NCBI RefSeq assembly: GCF_020037125.1
Contig: NZ_JAIQDG010000045.1
Location: 1 to 64,000 of the forward strand
Reading direction: 5' to 3'
Source of the DNA: Myxococcus sp. RHSTA-1-4
GTDB lineage: Bacteria > Myxococcota > Myxococcia > Myxococcales > Myxococcaceae
DNA length: 64,000 nt
Position numbers and translations under genes: made by a program
Part shown: positions 33,403 through 41,743 of the stretch, piece by piece
Layout: each line of letters starts with the position of its first letter
Numbering within the stretch: the stretch's first letter is position 1
Notes under the pieces: model-generated
The model's input: only the letters and a program-made list of their open reading frames with translations
The model's database searches: none
Told to the model about the DNA's origin: nothing

Positions 33403-34256
33403 CGCCGCGCCGCTGTCTCCTGGCCGCTCCACGCGGCGCCTCGTCGAGCAGCGGGGCGCTGGCTGGCACGACGACGGGCGCGGGGACCATTCCTCCCCAG
33501 TGGCTCGAGGGCCTCGCCGAGTGGCCCCGTTCAGTGGGGTGGCTGCGGCGACTCGGGGAGCGGCTCGCGGGCCGGTTCTCGGGGCCGGGAGCGCTCGCGG
33601 CACCCGCTGCGTTGCCTCTCTTCTGGCCGGCGTTGCTGCCGCGCAACCTGCTCGTGCTCGCCATCCGCCACGACACCAGCACGAAGGCCAACGACGGCAA
33701 GGGGGCCTACGACGACAAGGCCGTGCTGCTCTGGGTCGACAAGCATGGGCAGAAGCACTGCACGACGTACGACACCTGCACCGGGCCGGGCTCGAAGATG
33801 CTGGACGAGGGCTACGGCGAGGCCATCGGCGGAGACGACAAGAAGGACCTCGGACGCCTGCCGGCGGGCTCGTACACGTACCACATGCGCCATTCCACCG
33901 GCCGCATGATTGGCGGCTTCTTCAAGCGGGGGCCGTTCGACAACGAGGGCACGCACGAGATTCTCGGCGCGCCCGACAAGGCGAAGTGGCAGGCCGAGTA
34001 CGACATCGACCACGACGGGGACTTCGACGAGAAGGTGCGCGGCAAGGATGGCCAGGAGATCCTCTGGCACATGGGAAGGGAGGACGACCCGCGCAGCGCC
34101 GGCTGCCAGACGATGGCGCCCGACGACTGGCGGCGCTTCCTCCACGACCTCGACTTGGACGAGTACCAGAGCATCAACTACACGCTGGTGCAGGAGGACT
34201 CGGCGAAGGGCAACGTCGTCTACTCGCCGCCGAAGGATGAGCCGGTGCTGGTCTGA
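33387..34256 (+). CDS. Putative SxGC-motif peptidoglycan-active enzyme, candidate toxin
   Basis: 289 aa from GTG 33387, overlapping the upstream gene; the frame is open farther back, but that part is shadow. The N-terminal 95 residues are low-complexity with a hydrophobic Ala/Pro/Leu stretch (PAALPLFWPALLPRNLLVLA). The C-terminal domain has RHDTSTKANDGKGAYDDKAV, a GSYTYHMRHSTGRMIG strand and RSAGCQTMAPDDW. The S-x-G-C preceded by a His-bearing strand resembles L,D-transpeptidase/amidase-like active sites (SHGC in YkuD proteins). The coupled upstream gene could encode its inhibitor. Activity is inferred only. Confidence 0.55.
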   Translation: MAPRLTPRRCLLAAPRGASSSSGALAGTTTGAGTIPPQWLEGLAEWPRSVGWLRRLGERLAGRFSGPGALAAPAALPLFWPALLPRNLLVLAIRHDTSTKANDGKGAYDDKAVLLWVDKHGQKHCTTYDTCTGPGSKMLDEGYGEAIGGDDKKDLGRLPAGSYTYHMRHSTGRMIGGFFKRGPFDNEGTHEILGAPDKAKWQAEYDIDHDGDFDEKVRGKDGQEILWHMGREDDPRSAGCQTMAPDDWRRFLHDLDLDEYQSINYTLVQEDSAKGNVVYSPPKDEPVLV

Positions 34257-34360
34257 CCGTCCCCCCAGGCGGATATGCAACCAGGTGGCGCAGCGGCGGA
34301 CGCGCCGGCGGATGGGAAGTCTCCGCCCTCCCGGCAAGGCACTCGCTTGTCTCGGTTGAC

Positions 34361-34543
34361 ATGAACCGAGATACCGGCCCAGAAATCGGCTTCACCAACA
34401 TCCACCTCGCCGCCAACGACGCCTCCGAACTCTTCGTCCTCGCCTTCGGCGACAAGGGAAAGCACGTACGCACCTCCATCGGCAGGGCCGAGCTGCCTCT
34501 CAACGTGCCCTTCGAGGTCGAAGTCCCCGTGGTCCTGGAGTGA
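34361..34543 (+). CDS. Short protein of unknown function (60 aa)
   Basis: 60 aa from ATG 34361. A beta-rich pattern (EIGFTNIHLAANDASELFVL, then VRTSIGRAELPLNVPFEVEV) ends exactly at the start of the DUF1801 gene (GTGA overlap at 34540). No good ribosome-binding site, so it may be a fragment of a longer lost gene. The overlap and codon use favour a real coding segment over noise, but confidence is limited. Confidence 0.4.
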   Translation: MNRDTGPEIGFTNIHLAANDASELFVLAFGDKGKHVRTSIGRAELPLNVPFEVEVPVVLE

Positions 34544-34548
34544 ACACA

Positions 34549-34992
34549 ATGACCGGCAAGACGTCCAAGAAGTCAGCGAAGAGCGCCGCGAAGCCGACCC
34601 TCCTCGCGGGCGGCAACCCTCAAATCGCGAAGGCCGACGGGGATGCCCCCGTGCAGGCCTACATCGCGGCCATGCCGGGCTGGAAGAGCGACGTCGGGCG
34701 CCGTCTCGACGCGCTCATCGTGCGCACCGTCCCCGGCGTGAGCAAGGCGGTCAAATGGAACTCGCCCTTCTACGGAGTCGAGGGCCAGGGCTGGTTCCTC
34801 GCCTTCCATTGCTTTGCGAAGTACGTCAAGGTGACTTTCTTCCACGGCACGTCGCTGCGTCCTGTCCCCCCCGGCGAGTCCAAGCAAAAGGACACGCGCT
34901 ACCTCGACATCCACGAGGACGACACGCTCGACGAGGAGCTCGTGGCGAGTTGGATTCGGCAGGCATCGGAGCTGCCCGGCTGGGCCCCGTAG
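34549..34992 (+). CDS. DUF1801 domain protein (YdhG-like)
   Basis: 147 aa from ATG 34549; GTG 34540 is an alternative that overlaps the previous stop. A Lys/Ser/Ala-rich N-terminal tail (TGKTSKKSAKSAAKP) leads to a DUF1801 fold: VQAYIAAMPGWKSDVGRRLD, then VPGVSKAVKWNSPFYG, GWFLAFHCFAKYVKVTFF and a C-terminal helix. DUF1801 proteins share the fold of a phosphatidylethanolamine-binding-like or frataxin-like barrel and have no firm role. The basic tail could contact nucleic acid. Single gene or last in a short unit with 34361. Confidence 0.85.
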   Translation: MTGKTSKKSAKSAAKPTLLAGGNPQIAKADGDAPVQAYIAAMPGWKSDVGRRLDALIVRTVPGVSKAVKWNSPFYGVEGQGWFLAFHCFAKYVKVTFFHGTSLRPVPPGESKQKDTRYLDIHEDDTLDEELVASWIRQASELPGWAP

Positions 34993-35052
34993 CGCCGGCA
35001 GGGCTCGCAAGGGCCGAGGGCGACGGCGCCGTGCAAGCCTGGATTGACCTCC

Positions 35053-37647
35053 TTAGGGCAGGAGCTCGACGTACCCGTCCGTTCCATGCACGCGGATCCG
35101 CTGCCCATCCCGGATCAGCCGGGTGGCGTGCTCCACCCCCACGACTGCCGGCAAGCCGTACTCCCGTGCGATGACCGCGCCATGGGTCATCAGGCCCCCC
35201 ACCTCCGTCACGAGGCCCTTGATCGCGACGAACAGGGGCGTCCAGCTGGGGTCCGTGTAGGCGGTGACCAGGATGTCGCCCGCTTCGAGTTCGGCCTCCG
35301 CCATGTCCAGGATGACGCGGGCCCGTCCCTCGACGGTCCCGGCGGAAACCGGTAGGCCGACCAGCGCGCCGGCCGGCGAATCGTCGCGTCGGTACGCCCC
35401 AGCGATGACCTCGCCATCCGACGTGAGCACCCGGGGCGGCGTGAGCGCTTGATACGACCTGAACGCGTCCTTGCGCTGGCGGATGAGCGGGTCATCCACC
35501 TGGTTCGTGCGCACGACGTCGTGGAGCTCCTGGAACGTGAGATAGAAGATGTCTTCCTTCTCACGAAGCACGTGGGCCTGCACGAGGCGCTCGGCTTCTT
35601 CCAACAAGGCCTGCTTGTAAACGAAGTAGCGGCTGACCATGCCGTACTTCGGATACTCCCGGTACCCGATGAAGGTCCGGACCCGGTCGATCCTCCGCCT
35701 GGCCTCTTCGGCCTTCCGCTCCCCGTCCGGCAAGGCCCGCAAGCGCTCCAGCAGCGCCTGTTCCTTCTTCCGGGCCTCCTGCCGCCCTTGCTCGAAGCGC
35801 CGCTCGCCGGCGCCCGGCTCGAAGTTCTTGATGTTGCCGAGGAGCATGGGCACGAGCGTGGTGGGGCGTTCGCTCCAGCGCGGCTTCGTGATGTCGATCT
35901 CGCCGACGCAGCGCATGCCGTACTTGTCGAGCCAGGCCCGGATGGCGTCTCGCGCTTCCCGCCCGCCCGCGAGCCTGGCCAGCTCGTCCAGGAAGCCCTC
36001 GTCCTCGACGTGCTGCAGAAAAGCCACCACGTCCGGATGCGGGCGGATCACGTCCGCGACGTCCAGGAGCGCCAGCCCCATCTCCGACGTGACGTTGTGG
36101 GGGACGGACTGCGTGAGCGTGTCGGCCGCGTTCTTCTCGCCCAGCCACGCCCGCAGCTGCTCGTTGAGCCACCAGGTGGCCTCCACCGCCGCCATGATCA
36201 CCTGAAGGCTCCGCGGATCGAACAAGCTCCGCTTCAGCTCCTGGATGTCCGCCAGGATGAAGTCGAGCAGCGCCGACCCGGACTTCGTCCGGATGTCGCG
36301 CTTCAAGGCGGCGATGGAGGCCTGGCTGCGCCCGATCAGCTCGGCGACGATGGCCGGATCGGTCTCGATCGGAGCTGGCGGGCCGCCAGCCGGCGCCCCG
36401 CCGGGCCCCTCGTCCGGGAGCGACCGGATGAAGTCGCCGCGTTCGAGGAGGGTCTGCAGCGCGTCCCTGATCAGCGGATCGGATTTCCCCAGGACCTCCA
36501 GGAGGCCTGCGCGGCTCGCTGGCGAAGCCAGGCCCCGGGTGACGTCGACGAACATCCTCCCGCCGGCCTCGTACATGGGCCGGCCGGCCGTCAGCTGGAA
36601 CAGGGAGAGCCCCAGGGGCTTCATGGGGTCGGTCATCATCTGCTGATGACCGACGGAGACGTAGACGTGGTTCTCTCGGTCGCCGGCCGCGGGGATGGGG
36701 AACAGCGTGGTGATCGGCCGGCTCTGGACGATCTGGAAGCCATCGTCGACCAGGCACCATTCGATGTCCTGGGGGCGGCCGAAGTGCGCTTCGATCCGCC
36801 GGCCCAACTGTGCGAGCCGCACGACCTGCGCATCCGTCAGCGCTGGCTGCTCCTGCCGCTCCGGCTCGATCGCCTGTTCCTGCGTCCCGCCTGCCGGCGA
36901 GGCGTGGATGGCAAGCTGCTTGGTGGCGACTGCCTTGGCGACGACCTCGCCGTCCCGTACCTTGTAGACGTCCGCGTTCACCCGGCCGGAGACCAGGGCC
37001 TCGCCGAGGCCGAAGCTGGCCTCCACGGAGGCGACCTTCCGGTTGGAGGTGACGGGGTCGGCCGTGAACAGGATGCCGGCCGCCTGCGGGAAGACCATCT
37101 GCTGCACGACCACTGCCATGTGGACCTTCCGGTGGCCGAAGCCGTTCCGCAGGCGGTAGGCCACGGCCCGCTCGGTGAAGAGCGAGGCCCAGCACCGGCT
37201 GACGTGCTGGAGGATCGCCGCCGGCCCCACGACGTTCAGGTACGTGTCCTGCTGGCCCGCGAAGGAGGCCGTCGGTAAGTCCTCCGCCGTCGCGCTGGAG
37301 CGGACGGCGTAGGCGGCTTGCTCGCCGAGCCGGGCGAGCGCGCGGGTGATCGCCGCCGCCAGATCGTCGGGGATGGCAATCCCTTCGAGGGTCCGGCGGA
37401 TCTCCGCGCTGAGCACGCGGATCGCCTCCCGGTCGTCCGGCTTCAGGCGCGACAGCCGATCGAGCCGATCGTCCATCGACGGTGCTTCCGCCATGAGCCG
37501 CTGGAAGGCGTCCGTCGTCACGCAAAAGCCAGCCGGCACGCGGATGCCTTCGATTCGCGAAAGCTCCCCCAGGTGCGCGCCCTTGCCGCCAACGACCGCG
37601 ACCTGCGTCTGGTCAATCTCCTGGAAACCCAACACGTAGCAGCCCAT
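35053..37647 (-). CDS. rph: Rifamycin phosphotransferase (PEP-synthase-like)
   Basis: 864 aa from ATG 37647 with GAGGGGGTGA upstream; known rifamycin phosphotransferases are about 865 aa. Domain order: ATP-grasp-type nucleotide domain about 1-315 (VVGGKGAHLGELSRI, VRSSATAEDLPTASFAGQQD, IEWCLVDDGFQIVQSRPI), a central helical drug-binding domain about 325-755, and the mobile His domain at the end (GGLMTHGAVIAREYGLPAVV) with the swivelling catalytic His at about 822. This three-domain toggle transfers the beta-phosphate of ATP to rifamycin's ansa hydroxyl. The short length and central domain separate it from pyruvate phosphate dikinase and PpsA. No other resistance gene is adjacent. Confidence 0.9.
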   Translation of the reverse strand: MGCYVLGFQEIDQTQVAVVGGKGAHLGELSRIEGIRVPAGFCVTTDAFQRLMAEAPSMDDRLDRLSRLKPDDREAIRVLSAEIRRTLEGIAIPDDLAAAITRALARLGEQAAYAVRSSATAEDLPTASFAGQQDTYLNVVGPAAILQHVSRCWASLFTERAVAYRLRNGFGHRKVHMAVVVQQMVFPQAAGILFTADPVTSNRKVASVEASFGLGEALVSGRVNADVYKVRDGEVVAKAVATKQLAIHASPAGGTQEQAIEPERQEQPALTDAQVVRLAQLGRRIEAHFGRPQDIEWCLVDDGFQIVQSRPITTLFPIPAAGDRENHVYVSVGHQQMMTDPMKPLGLSLFQLTAGRPMYEAGGRMFVDVTRGLASPASRAGLLEVLGKSDPLIRDALQTLLERGDFIRSLPDEGPGGAPAGGPPAPIETDPAIVAELIGRSQASIAALKRDIRTKSGSALLDFILADIQELKRSLFDPRSLQVIMAAVEATWWLNEQLRAWLGEKNAADTLTQSVPHNVTSEMGLALLDVADVIRPHPDVVAFLQHVEDEGFLDELARLAGGREARDAIRAWLDKYGMRCVGEIDITKPRWSERPTTLVPMLLGNIKNFEPGAGERRFEQGRQEARKKEQALLERLRALPDGERKAEEARRRIDRVRTFIGYREYPKYGMVSRYFVYKQALLEEAERLVQAHVLREKEDIFYLTFQELHDVVRTNQVDDPLIRQRKDAFRSYQALTPPRVLTSDGEVIAGAYRRDDSPAGALVGLPVSAGTVEGRARVILDMAEAELEAGDILVTAYTDPSWTPLFVAIKGLVTEVGGLMTHGAVIAREYGLPAVVGVEHATRLIRDGQRIRVHGTDGYVELLP

Positions 37648-37667
37648 CCGCTCACCCCCTCTCGCGA

Positions 37668-37748
37668 AAGGGCGCCACTGTATTCCTGACTGTGGAAGAA
37701 GTGCACCGACTCTTGCGGAGTACGTACGCTGCATGCCCGGCCTCGTGA
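37668..37748 (+). pseudogene. Short tyrosine-recombinase (integrase) fragment
   Basis: A 26-codon frame reads KGATVFLTVEEVHRLLRSTY and then stops. The LTVEEVHRLL pattern matches the beginning of the catalytic domain of phage-type tyrosine recombinases. No catalytic Arg, His or Tyr remains. It is too short to be sure, but it would fit the scars of mobile DNA elsewhere in the window. Confidence 0.4.
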
Positions 37749-38077
37749 AGTCGAGAATCGTGAGCGGTCGTTTCGCCGCGTTCGACGCCATGTGGCAGGA
37801 GCGGAGGCTGCTTCGAGGGCTCGACGTCGATGCCGCCCGAGTCCTCATCCAGGGCCAACTCCACGCGCGTGTCGGGCGCGCCGCGTGAGCAGGATGGGCG
37901 CCACACCCAGTACAACCCGGGACGAGAAGGGCTTGCGGTCTGGCTCTGTGGGGCGCCGGGAGCGTGCAGCGGCGGGGAGGTCTCGTGGGCCTGCCGTGGG
38001 AGACAGGAGCGTCCGGAACACCGAGCGCCCCACTGTCAATCGGCCGTGGGGCGCTCGTGCGCGGGTTGCCGCGTGGG
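37749..38077. other. Intergenic stretch, no gene seen
   Basis: About 330 bp between the integrase-like fragment and the RidA gene. No frame is convincing. One stretch near 37751-37775 (GTCGAGAATCGTGAGCGGTC) resembles 5185-5205 (GTCGAGAATCGTGGGCGCTC) near the first tRNA-end copy. A common source of the two scars is possible. Confidence 0.4.
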
Positions 38078-38488
38078 TCAGGCCACTACCGCGGTGGCTT
38101 CGATCTCGACGAGGACGCCCGGCTCGAAGAGCACGGAGACCCCGATCAGCGATGCCGGCGCCGGCACGATCTTCAGCTCCTCGGCGACCTGTTCGATGCC
38201 GGCAAGGAAGTCGGATATCATCTCGCGCTTCCAGTCGACCACGTAGAACGTCAGCCGGACGACGTCGCTGAACGTCGCCCCGGCGGCCGCAAGGGCGATG
38301 GCGACGTTGCGGTAGGCCTGCGCCACCTGTCCAGCCAGATCACCCCGCGCGACGAGCTGGCCATTCGCGTCGTACGCGACCTGCCCTGCGATGTGCACCT
38401 GCCGGGTGCCGGTGGCGATCGCCACCTGTCGGTATCGGTACGCGTCGGTCTTCGGGATTCCGTCGGGGTTGAGCAGGGTTACGGGCAT
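38078..38488 (-). CDS. RidA-family (YjgF/YER057c) protein
   Basis: 136 aa from ATG 38488, with GGAGAG seven bases upstream. RidA pattern: YRQVAIATGTRQVHIAGQVA, LAGQVAQAYRNVAIALAAAG, DVVRLTFYVVDW, and a final ASLIGVSVLFEPGVLVEIEA. RidA-type trimers deaminate reactive enamine/imine intermediates. In the usual catalytic position the Arg of the SxxR-type motif is not present in the final block (ASLIGVS rather than RTxVxV), so it may belong to a non-deaminating branch. It is divergent from a LysR regulator across about 150 bp, suggesting LysR control. Confidence 0.88.
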   Translation of the reverse strand: MPVTLLNPDGIPKTDAYRYRQVAIATGTRQVHIAGQVAYDANGQLVARGDLAGQVAQAYRNVAIALAAAGATFSDVVRLTFYVVDWKREMISDFLAGIEQVAEELKIVPAPASLIGVSVLFEPGVLVEIEATAVVA

Positions 38489-38639
38489 GGGTGCTCTCCA
38501 GTTGTCAGTGTCGGGTGCATCGTTCCGGGGACGTCGCCGCCCCCGGATTGAGGGGTGAATGCCGGGCTCGTATACCGAGCCCATTGACGAACGGAGTTCC
38601 CCTCTCCGGCGACGCGGGAGCTACAATCGAAAGCCATCG
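38489..38639. promoter_or_regulatory. Divergent promoter region between ridA-like and lysR-like genes
   Basis: 151 bp separate the two divergent start codons, the classic arrangement for LysR autoregulation plus target activation. A TACAAT hexamer at about 38621 fits a -10 element for the rightward gene. I could not fix a T-N11-A box with confidence. Confidence 0.5.
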
Positions 38640-39545
38640 ATGAAGCGCGCCCATCTGGATGAGATCTTCGCCTTCATGTCCGTCGTGGACGCGGGCAGCT
38701 TCGTGGGCGGCGGCCGGGCCATCGGCCTGACGCGCTCATCGGCTGGCAAGGCACTGGCCCGGCTGGAATCCCGCCTCGGCGTGCGCCTGCTCAATCGCAC
38801 GACGCGCCACCTGAGTCTCACCGACGAGGGCCGTGTCTTCCATGAGCATTGCCTGCAAGTCGTGGCGGCCCTGGACGAAGCGGAAGCCAGCGTCGGGCAG
38901 CGCACGGGCACCCCCCGGGGGGTCTTGCGGCTCACCCTGCCCGACGCATTCGGCAGGCTGCATGTCCTTCCCTTGCTGCGGGACTATCTGCGCACCTGGC
39001 CCGAGGTGCAGGCGGAGGTGAGCTTCACCGACCGCGTCGCGGACATCATCGAGGAGGGTTACGACCTGGCCGTGCGCATCAATGCGTCCAGCACCGATAC
39101 GCGCCTGGTTTCCCGGCTCGTGGCTCAACACCGGGCGGTCGTCTGCGCCGCGCCCTCCTACCTCGAGGCCCGCGGCAGACCCGAGACGCTGGAGGAACTC
39201 GCGACGCATGATTGTCTGATATTCAGCAGCCGGACGAGACGACAGAGCTGGCGTCTGCGCCAGAAGGGCGGCTCCTGGGTGAAGGTGGAGGGGCGAAGCC
39301 GCCTTCGTCTCGACAGTGGCGAGGCGCTCCGGGACGCGGCCGTCGCGGGACTGGGCATCGCCGCTCTTCCCGGCTTTCTGGTCGACGAAGACCTGGCGAG
39401 TGGGCGGCTCGAGGCGCTGCTGCCGTCTTGCGAGACGGAGGACGTCCGGATCATGGCAATCTACCCGAGCAAACGTCACCTGCCGGCGAAGGTGCGGCGC
39501 TTCATCGACCTGATGGTCGAGGCCTGGGGCGCGAAGCCGCGCTAA
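38640..39545 (+). CDS. LysR-family transcriptional regulator
   Basis: 301 aa from ATG 38640; earlier in-frame codons lack family similarity. The N-terminal winged helix (about 1-60) shows the LysR pattern IFAFMSVVDAGSFVGGGRAI and LARLESRLGVRLLNRTTRHL. The substrate-binding domain follows from about 90 (GVLRLTLPDAFGRLHVLPLL) to GYDLAVRINAS and a C-terminal VRRFIDLMVEAW helix. This is the group typified by regulators of aromatic or redox genes. It is divergent to the RidA-like gene, its likely target. The terminator repeat lies about 40 bases past its stop. Confidence 0.92.
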   Translation: MKRAHLDEIFAFMSVVDAGSFVGGGRAIGLTRSSAGKALARLESRLGVRLLNRTTRHLSLTDEGRVFHEHCLQVVAALDEAEASVGQRTGTPRGVLRLTLPDAFGRLHVLPLLRDYLRTWPEVQAEVSFTDRVADIIEEGYDLAVRINASSTDTRLVSRLVAQHRAVVCAAPSYLEARGRPETLEELATHDCLIFSSRTRRQSWRLRQKGGSWVKVEGRSRLRLDSGEALRDAAVAGLGIAALPGFLVDEDLASGRLEALLPSCETEDVRIMAIYPSKRHLPAKVRRFIDLMVEAWGAKPR

Positions 39546-39584
39546 TGCCACTTGTCGCCGACACGTCACGCCCCCTGCTGAATC

Positions 39585-39634
39585 CACTGAGAAGAGAGAG
39601 AGCCCCGTGGCGCCAGCAAGGTGCCACGGGGTTT
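39585..39634 (+). repeat. Terminator-containing repeat, copy 3
   Basis: Same block as at 8599 and 19092, preceded by TC of the tRNA acceptor end and carrying one extra AG. The stem is CCCCGTGGC with GCCACGGGG, then TTT. It lies downstream of the lysR gene and could terminate it. Its identity with sequences tied to a tRNA end 20 kb away points to a recombination scar. Confidence 0.8.
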
Positions 39635-39729
39635 CGGCCGGGTGCCTCCACGCCCTTCACCAGCCGCTTGTAGGAAGCCCACCCGTTTCTCGCTCATGCT
39701 CGGAAGAGCGGCCCAACCGAGCCCCGCTG

Positions 39730-41403
39730 TCAGTCGATCTCGAGGAGCAGCCTGCCAGCGCGATCGCCGACCATCATGGACGCCGCATTGGTGTTCCCCG
39801 AGGGGACGGTGGGCATGATGGCGGCGCTCGCCAGCCGCAGCCCCTGCACACCCTTGACCCGGAGCAGGGGATCCACCACCGCCAGGTCGTCCGAGCCCAT
39901 CCGGCACGTCCCCACTGAATGGAAGTCGCTCTCGGAGAACTTCCGGCTCGCCTCCTGGAGCTGCGCATCCGTGGAAACGTCTGGCCCTGGCGTGTGCTCC
40001 ACGTCCTCCAGCCAGTCGCGCAGCCCGGGCGCTCCGAGCAGCTGCCGGATGGCCTTGTAACCCTCGAGCTGGTTGGCCATGTCCTCGGGCGTGCCCAGGA
40101 AGTTCGGATCAATGAGCGGGGCGTCTTTGAAGTCCGCCGAGCGCAGCTTCACGCTCCCTCGGCTTGTCGGGTGCAGGTTGATGAGCCCCAACGCCACCGC
40201 TTCGGAGGGGTAGGAAGCCCAGCCATACCGCATGTAATACGCCTGGACCTGGAACTTCGGCATACCTGGGCGTGGGCCTGCCCCGAAGAAGACGCTCACG
40301 TCCATGGTGGTGATATGCGATGCCGGCTCCGGCTGCCGCAGCTTCCTCACCGCCACCGAGACGAGGTGGTCGTGCAGGTTCTTGCCCACGCCCGGCACCG
40401 CCGCCACCACCGGGATGCCATGGGGCGACAGCTCCGCCGGATCGCCAATCCCCGAGAGCATCAGCAACTGCGGCGTCTGAATGGTGCCCGCGCAGACGAT
40501 GACCTCGCGCGAAGCCTTCAGCGTCTGCTCCACTCCATCCTGGTCCAGGACCACCCCATCGGCCTTGTTGCCGCGCAAGGCGATGCGCTTCACGTGGGCC
40601 CCCATGAGAATGCTCAGCCGGGGGTTGTCGGCACTCGGCGCCAGGAGGGAGGAGAAGGCATCCAGGCGCCGGCCGTCCTCCGTCACGTTCAACTGGGTGT
40701 AACCCACGCCGAGTTGCTGCTCGCCGTTGTAGTCCGGGTTGACCGGATGGCCAAGGTTCGCGAACGCCTGGACCATGGCCTGGGATAGCGCACTACGGGC
40801 CGTCAGCGCCGAGGTCGGCTGGAGCGCTGCACGCACCCGCTGGAAGGAGGGCTGCACACCCTCGAAGTCCCAGCCAGGGCACCCCGCGGCGGCCCAGCCG
40901 TCGAAGTCGCCCTTGTTGCCATGCACCCAGACCATGCCGTTGATGGAGCTGGTTCCGCCCACCATCTTGCCGCAGGAGTAGGACTGCGGCCTGTCCATCA
41001 GCTCTCGCTGGGGCACGGACTTGTAGCCCCAATCCGCCTCGGAGCCGGGCTGCGTCAGCTTCCAGGCCTGGGTGAAGTCGCGGACCTCCTCGCGGTCGTT
41101 CGAGCCTCCCGCCTCGATCAGCAGGATGCGTGCCTTGGAGCTCGTCAGCAGCCTGGCGGCGAGCGTGCATCCCGCCGAGCCCGCCCCCACGATGATGTAG
41201 TCATATTCCGAGGTGGGCTCCGAGCAGCTGAAGAGCGTCTGGCTTCCCACTGTCGTGGCCGTCAGGCCGAGCAGGGTCAGGAAACCACGGCGGGAGATCC
41301 TCCCGGCCTGAAGCTGTTGGATGAGCTGCTCCTTGCTGGACCTTGGGGAGGAGGTCTTCTTCGTCATACGGCCAGACTCGCTGTGAAGGGGGACCAGGAA
41401 CAT
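39730..41403 (-). CDS. Tat-exported GMC-family FAD oxidoreductase
   Basis: 557 aa from ATG 41403, which has GGAGGGGA just upstream; ATG 41367 is the alternative. A twin-arginine signal (ISRRGFLTLLGLTATT) is followed by FSC, possibly a lipobox. The flavin domain starts YDYIIVGAGSAGCTLAARL with the downstream E of LLIEAGG. GMC signatures: CGKMVGGTSSINGMVWVHGN, AGTIQTPQLLMLSGIGDP, and the C-terminal DFHSVGTCRMG with the catalytic His, then SGNTNAASMMVGDRAG. These enzymes oxidise alcohols such as choline, sugars or fatty alcohols. The substrate here is unknown; export suggests periplasmic or surface action. No partner genes. Confidence 0.9.
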   Translation of the reverse strand: MFLVPLHSESGRMTKKTSSPRSSKEQLIQQLQAGRISRRGFLTLLGLTATTVGSQTLFSCSEPTSEYDYIIVGAGSAGCTLAARLLTSSKARILLIEAGGSNDREEVRDFTQAWKLTQPGSEADWGYKSVPQRELMDRPQSYSCGKMVGGTSSINGMVWVHGNKGDFDGWAAAGCPGWDFEGVQPSFQRVRAALQPTSALTARSALSQAMVQAFANLGHPVNPDYNGEQQLGVGYTQLNVTEDGRRLDAFSSLLAPSADNPRLSILMGAHVKRIALRGNKADGVVLDQDGVEQTLKASREVIVCAGTIQTPQLLMLSGIGDPAELSPHGIPVVAAVPGVGKNLHDHLVSVAVRKLRQPEPASHITTMDVSVFFGAGPRPGMPKFQVQAYYMRYGWASYPSEAVALGLINLHPTSRGSVKLRSADFKDAPLIDPNFLGTPEDMANQLEGYKAIRQLLGAPGLRDWLEDVEHTPGPDVSTDAQLQEASRKFSESDFHSVGTCRMGSDDLAVVDPLLRVKGVQGLRLASAAIMPTVPSGNTNAASMMVGDRAGRLLLEID

Positions 41404-41743
41404 ACCTCCCCTCCCTGCCGCGGAGCAGCGCAGCGCCTCGTGGGCCGGTATCAGCCCTCCTCATTCTCCCAATGGAGCCCGGGTCAAGTCGGAGCAGACG
41501 GTGCTGTACGAGCAGTGCGGCTCTCCCGCACTTTGCGTGGTGTGCTGCGCGGGTTGGAATCCGCACTGAAGGTGTCTGAAACCTCGGCTTCCCGGAGAGA
41601 ACGGTTCGAACCCAGTCGCGGCGTCCGCGCCTTCTTCCGTTCCGCCTTCGGCTCTGCACCCGCTGCGGGGAGCACCAGCCCGCCCCCTCGTAGGAGGCCC
41701 CCTTTCTCTTATCGGCATTCCACCGTTGAGCTAGAAGGCGCGC
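41404..41743. other. Intergenic stretch, divergent promoters
   Basis: 340 bp between a leftward oxidoreductase and a rightward lipoprotein, so it holds both promoters. No gene is supported. A GGTTCGAACCC word near 41610 resembles a T-loop but has no paired T-stem or acceptor, so no tRNA. Confidence 0.4.

Noticed and set aside
41590-41620. Possible tRNA T-loop (GGTTCGAACCC)
   Set aside because: No complementary T-stem of five pairs, no anticodon arm or acceptor around it.
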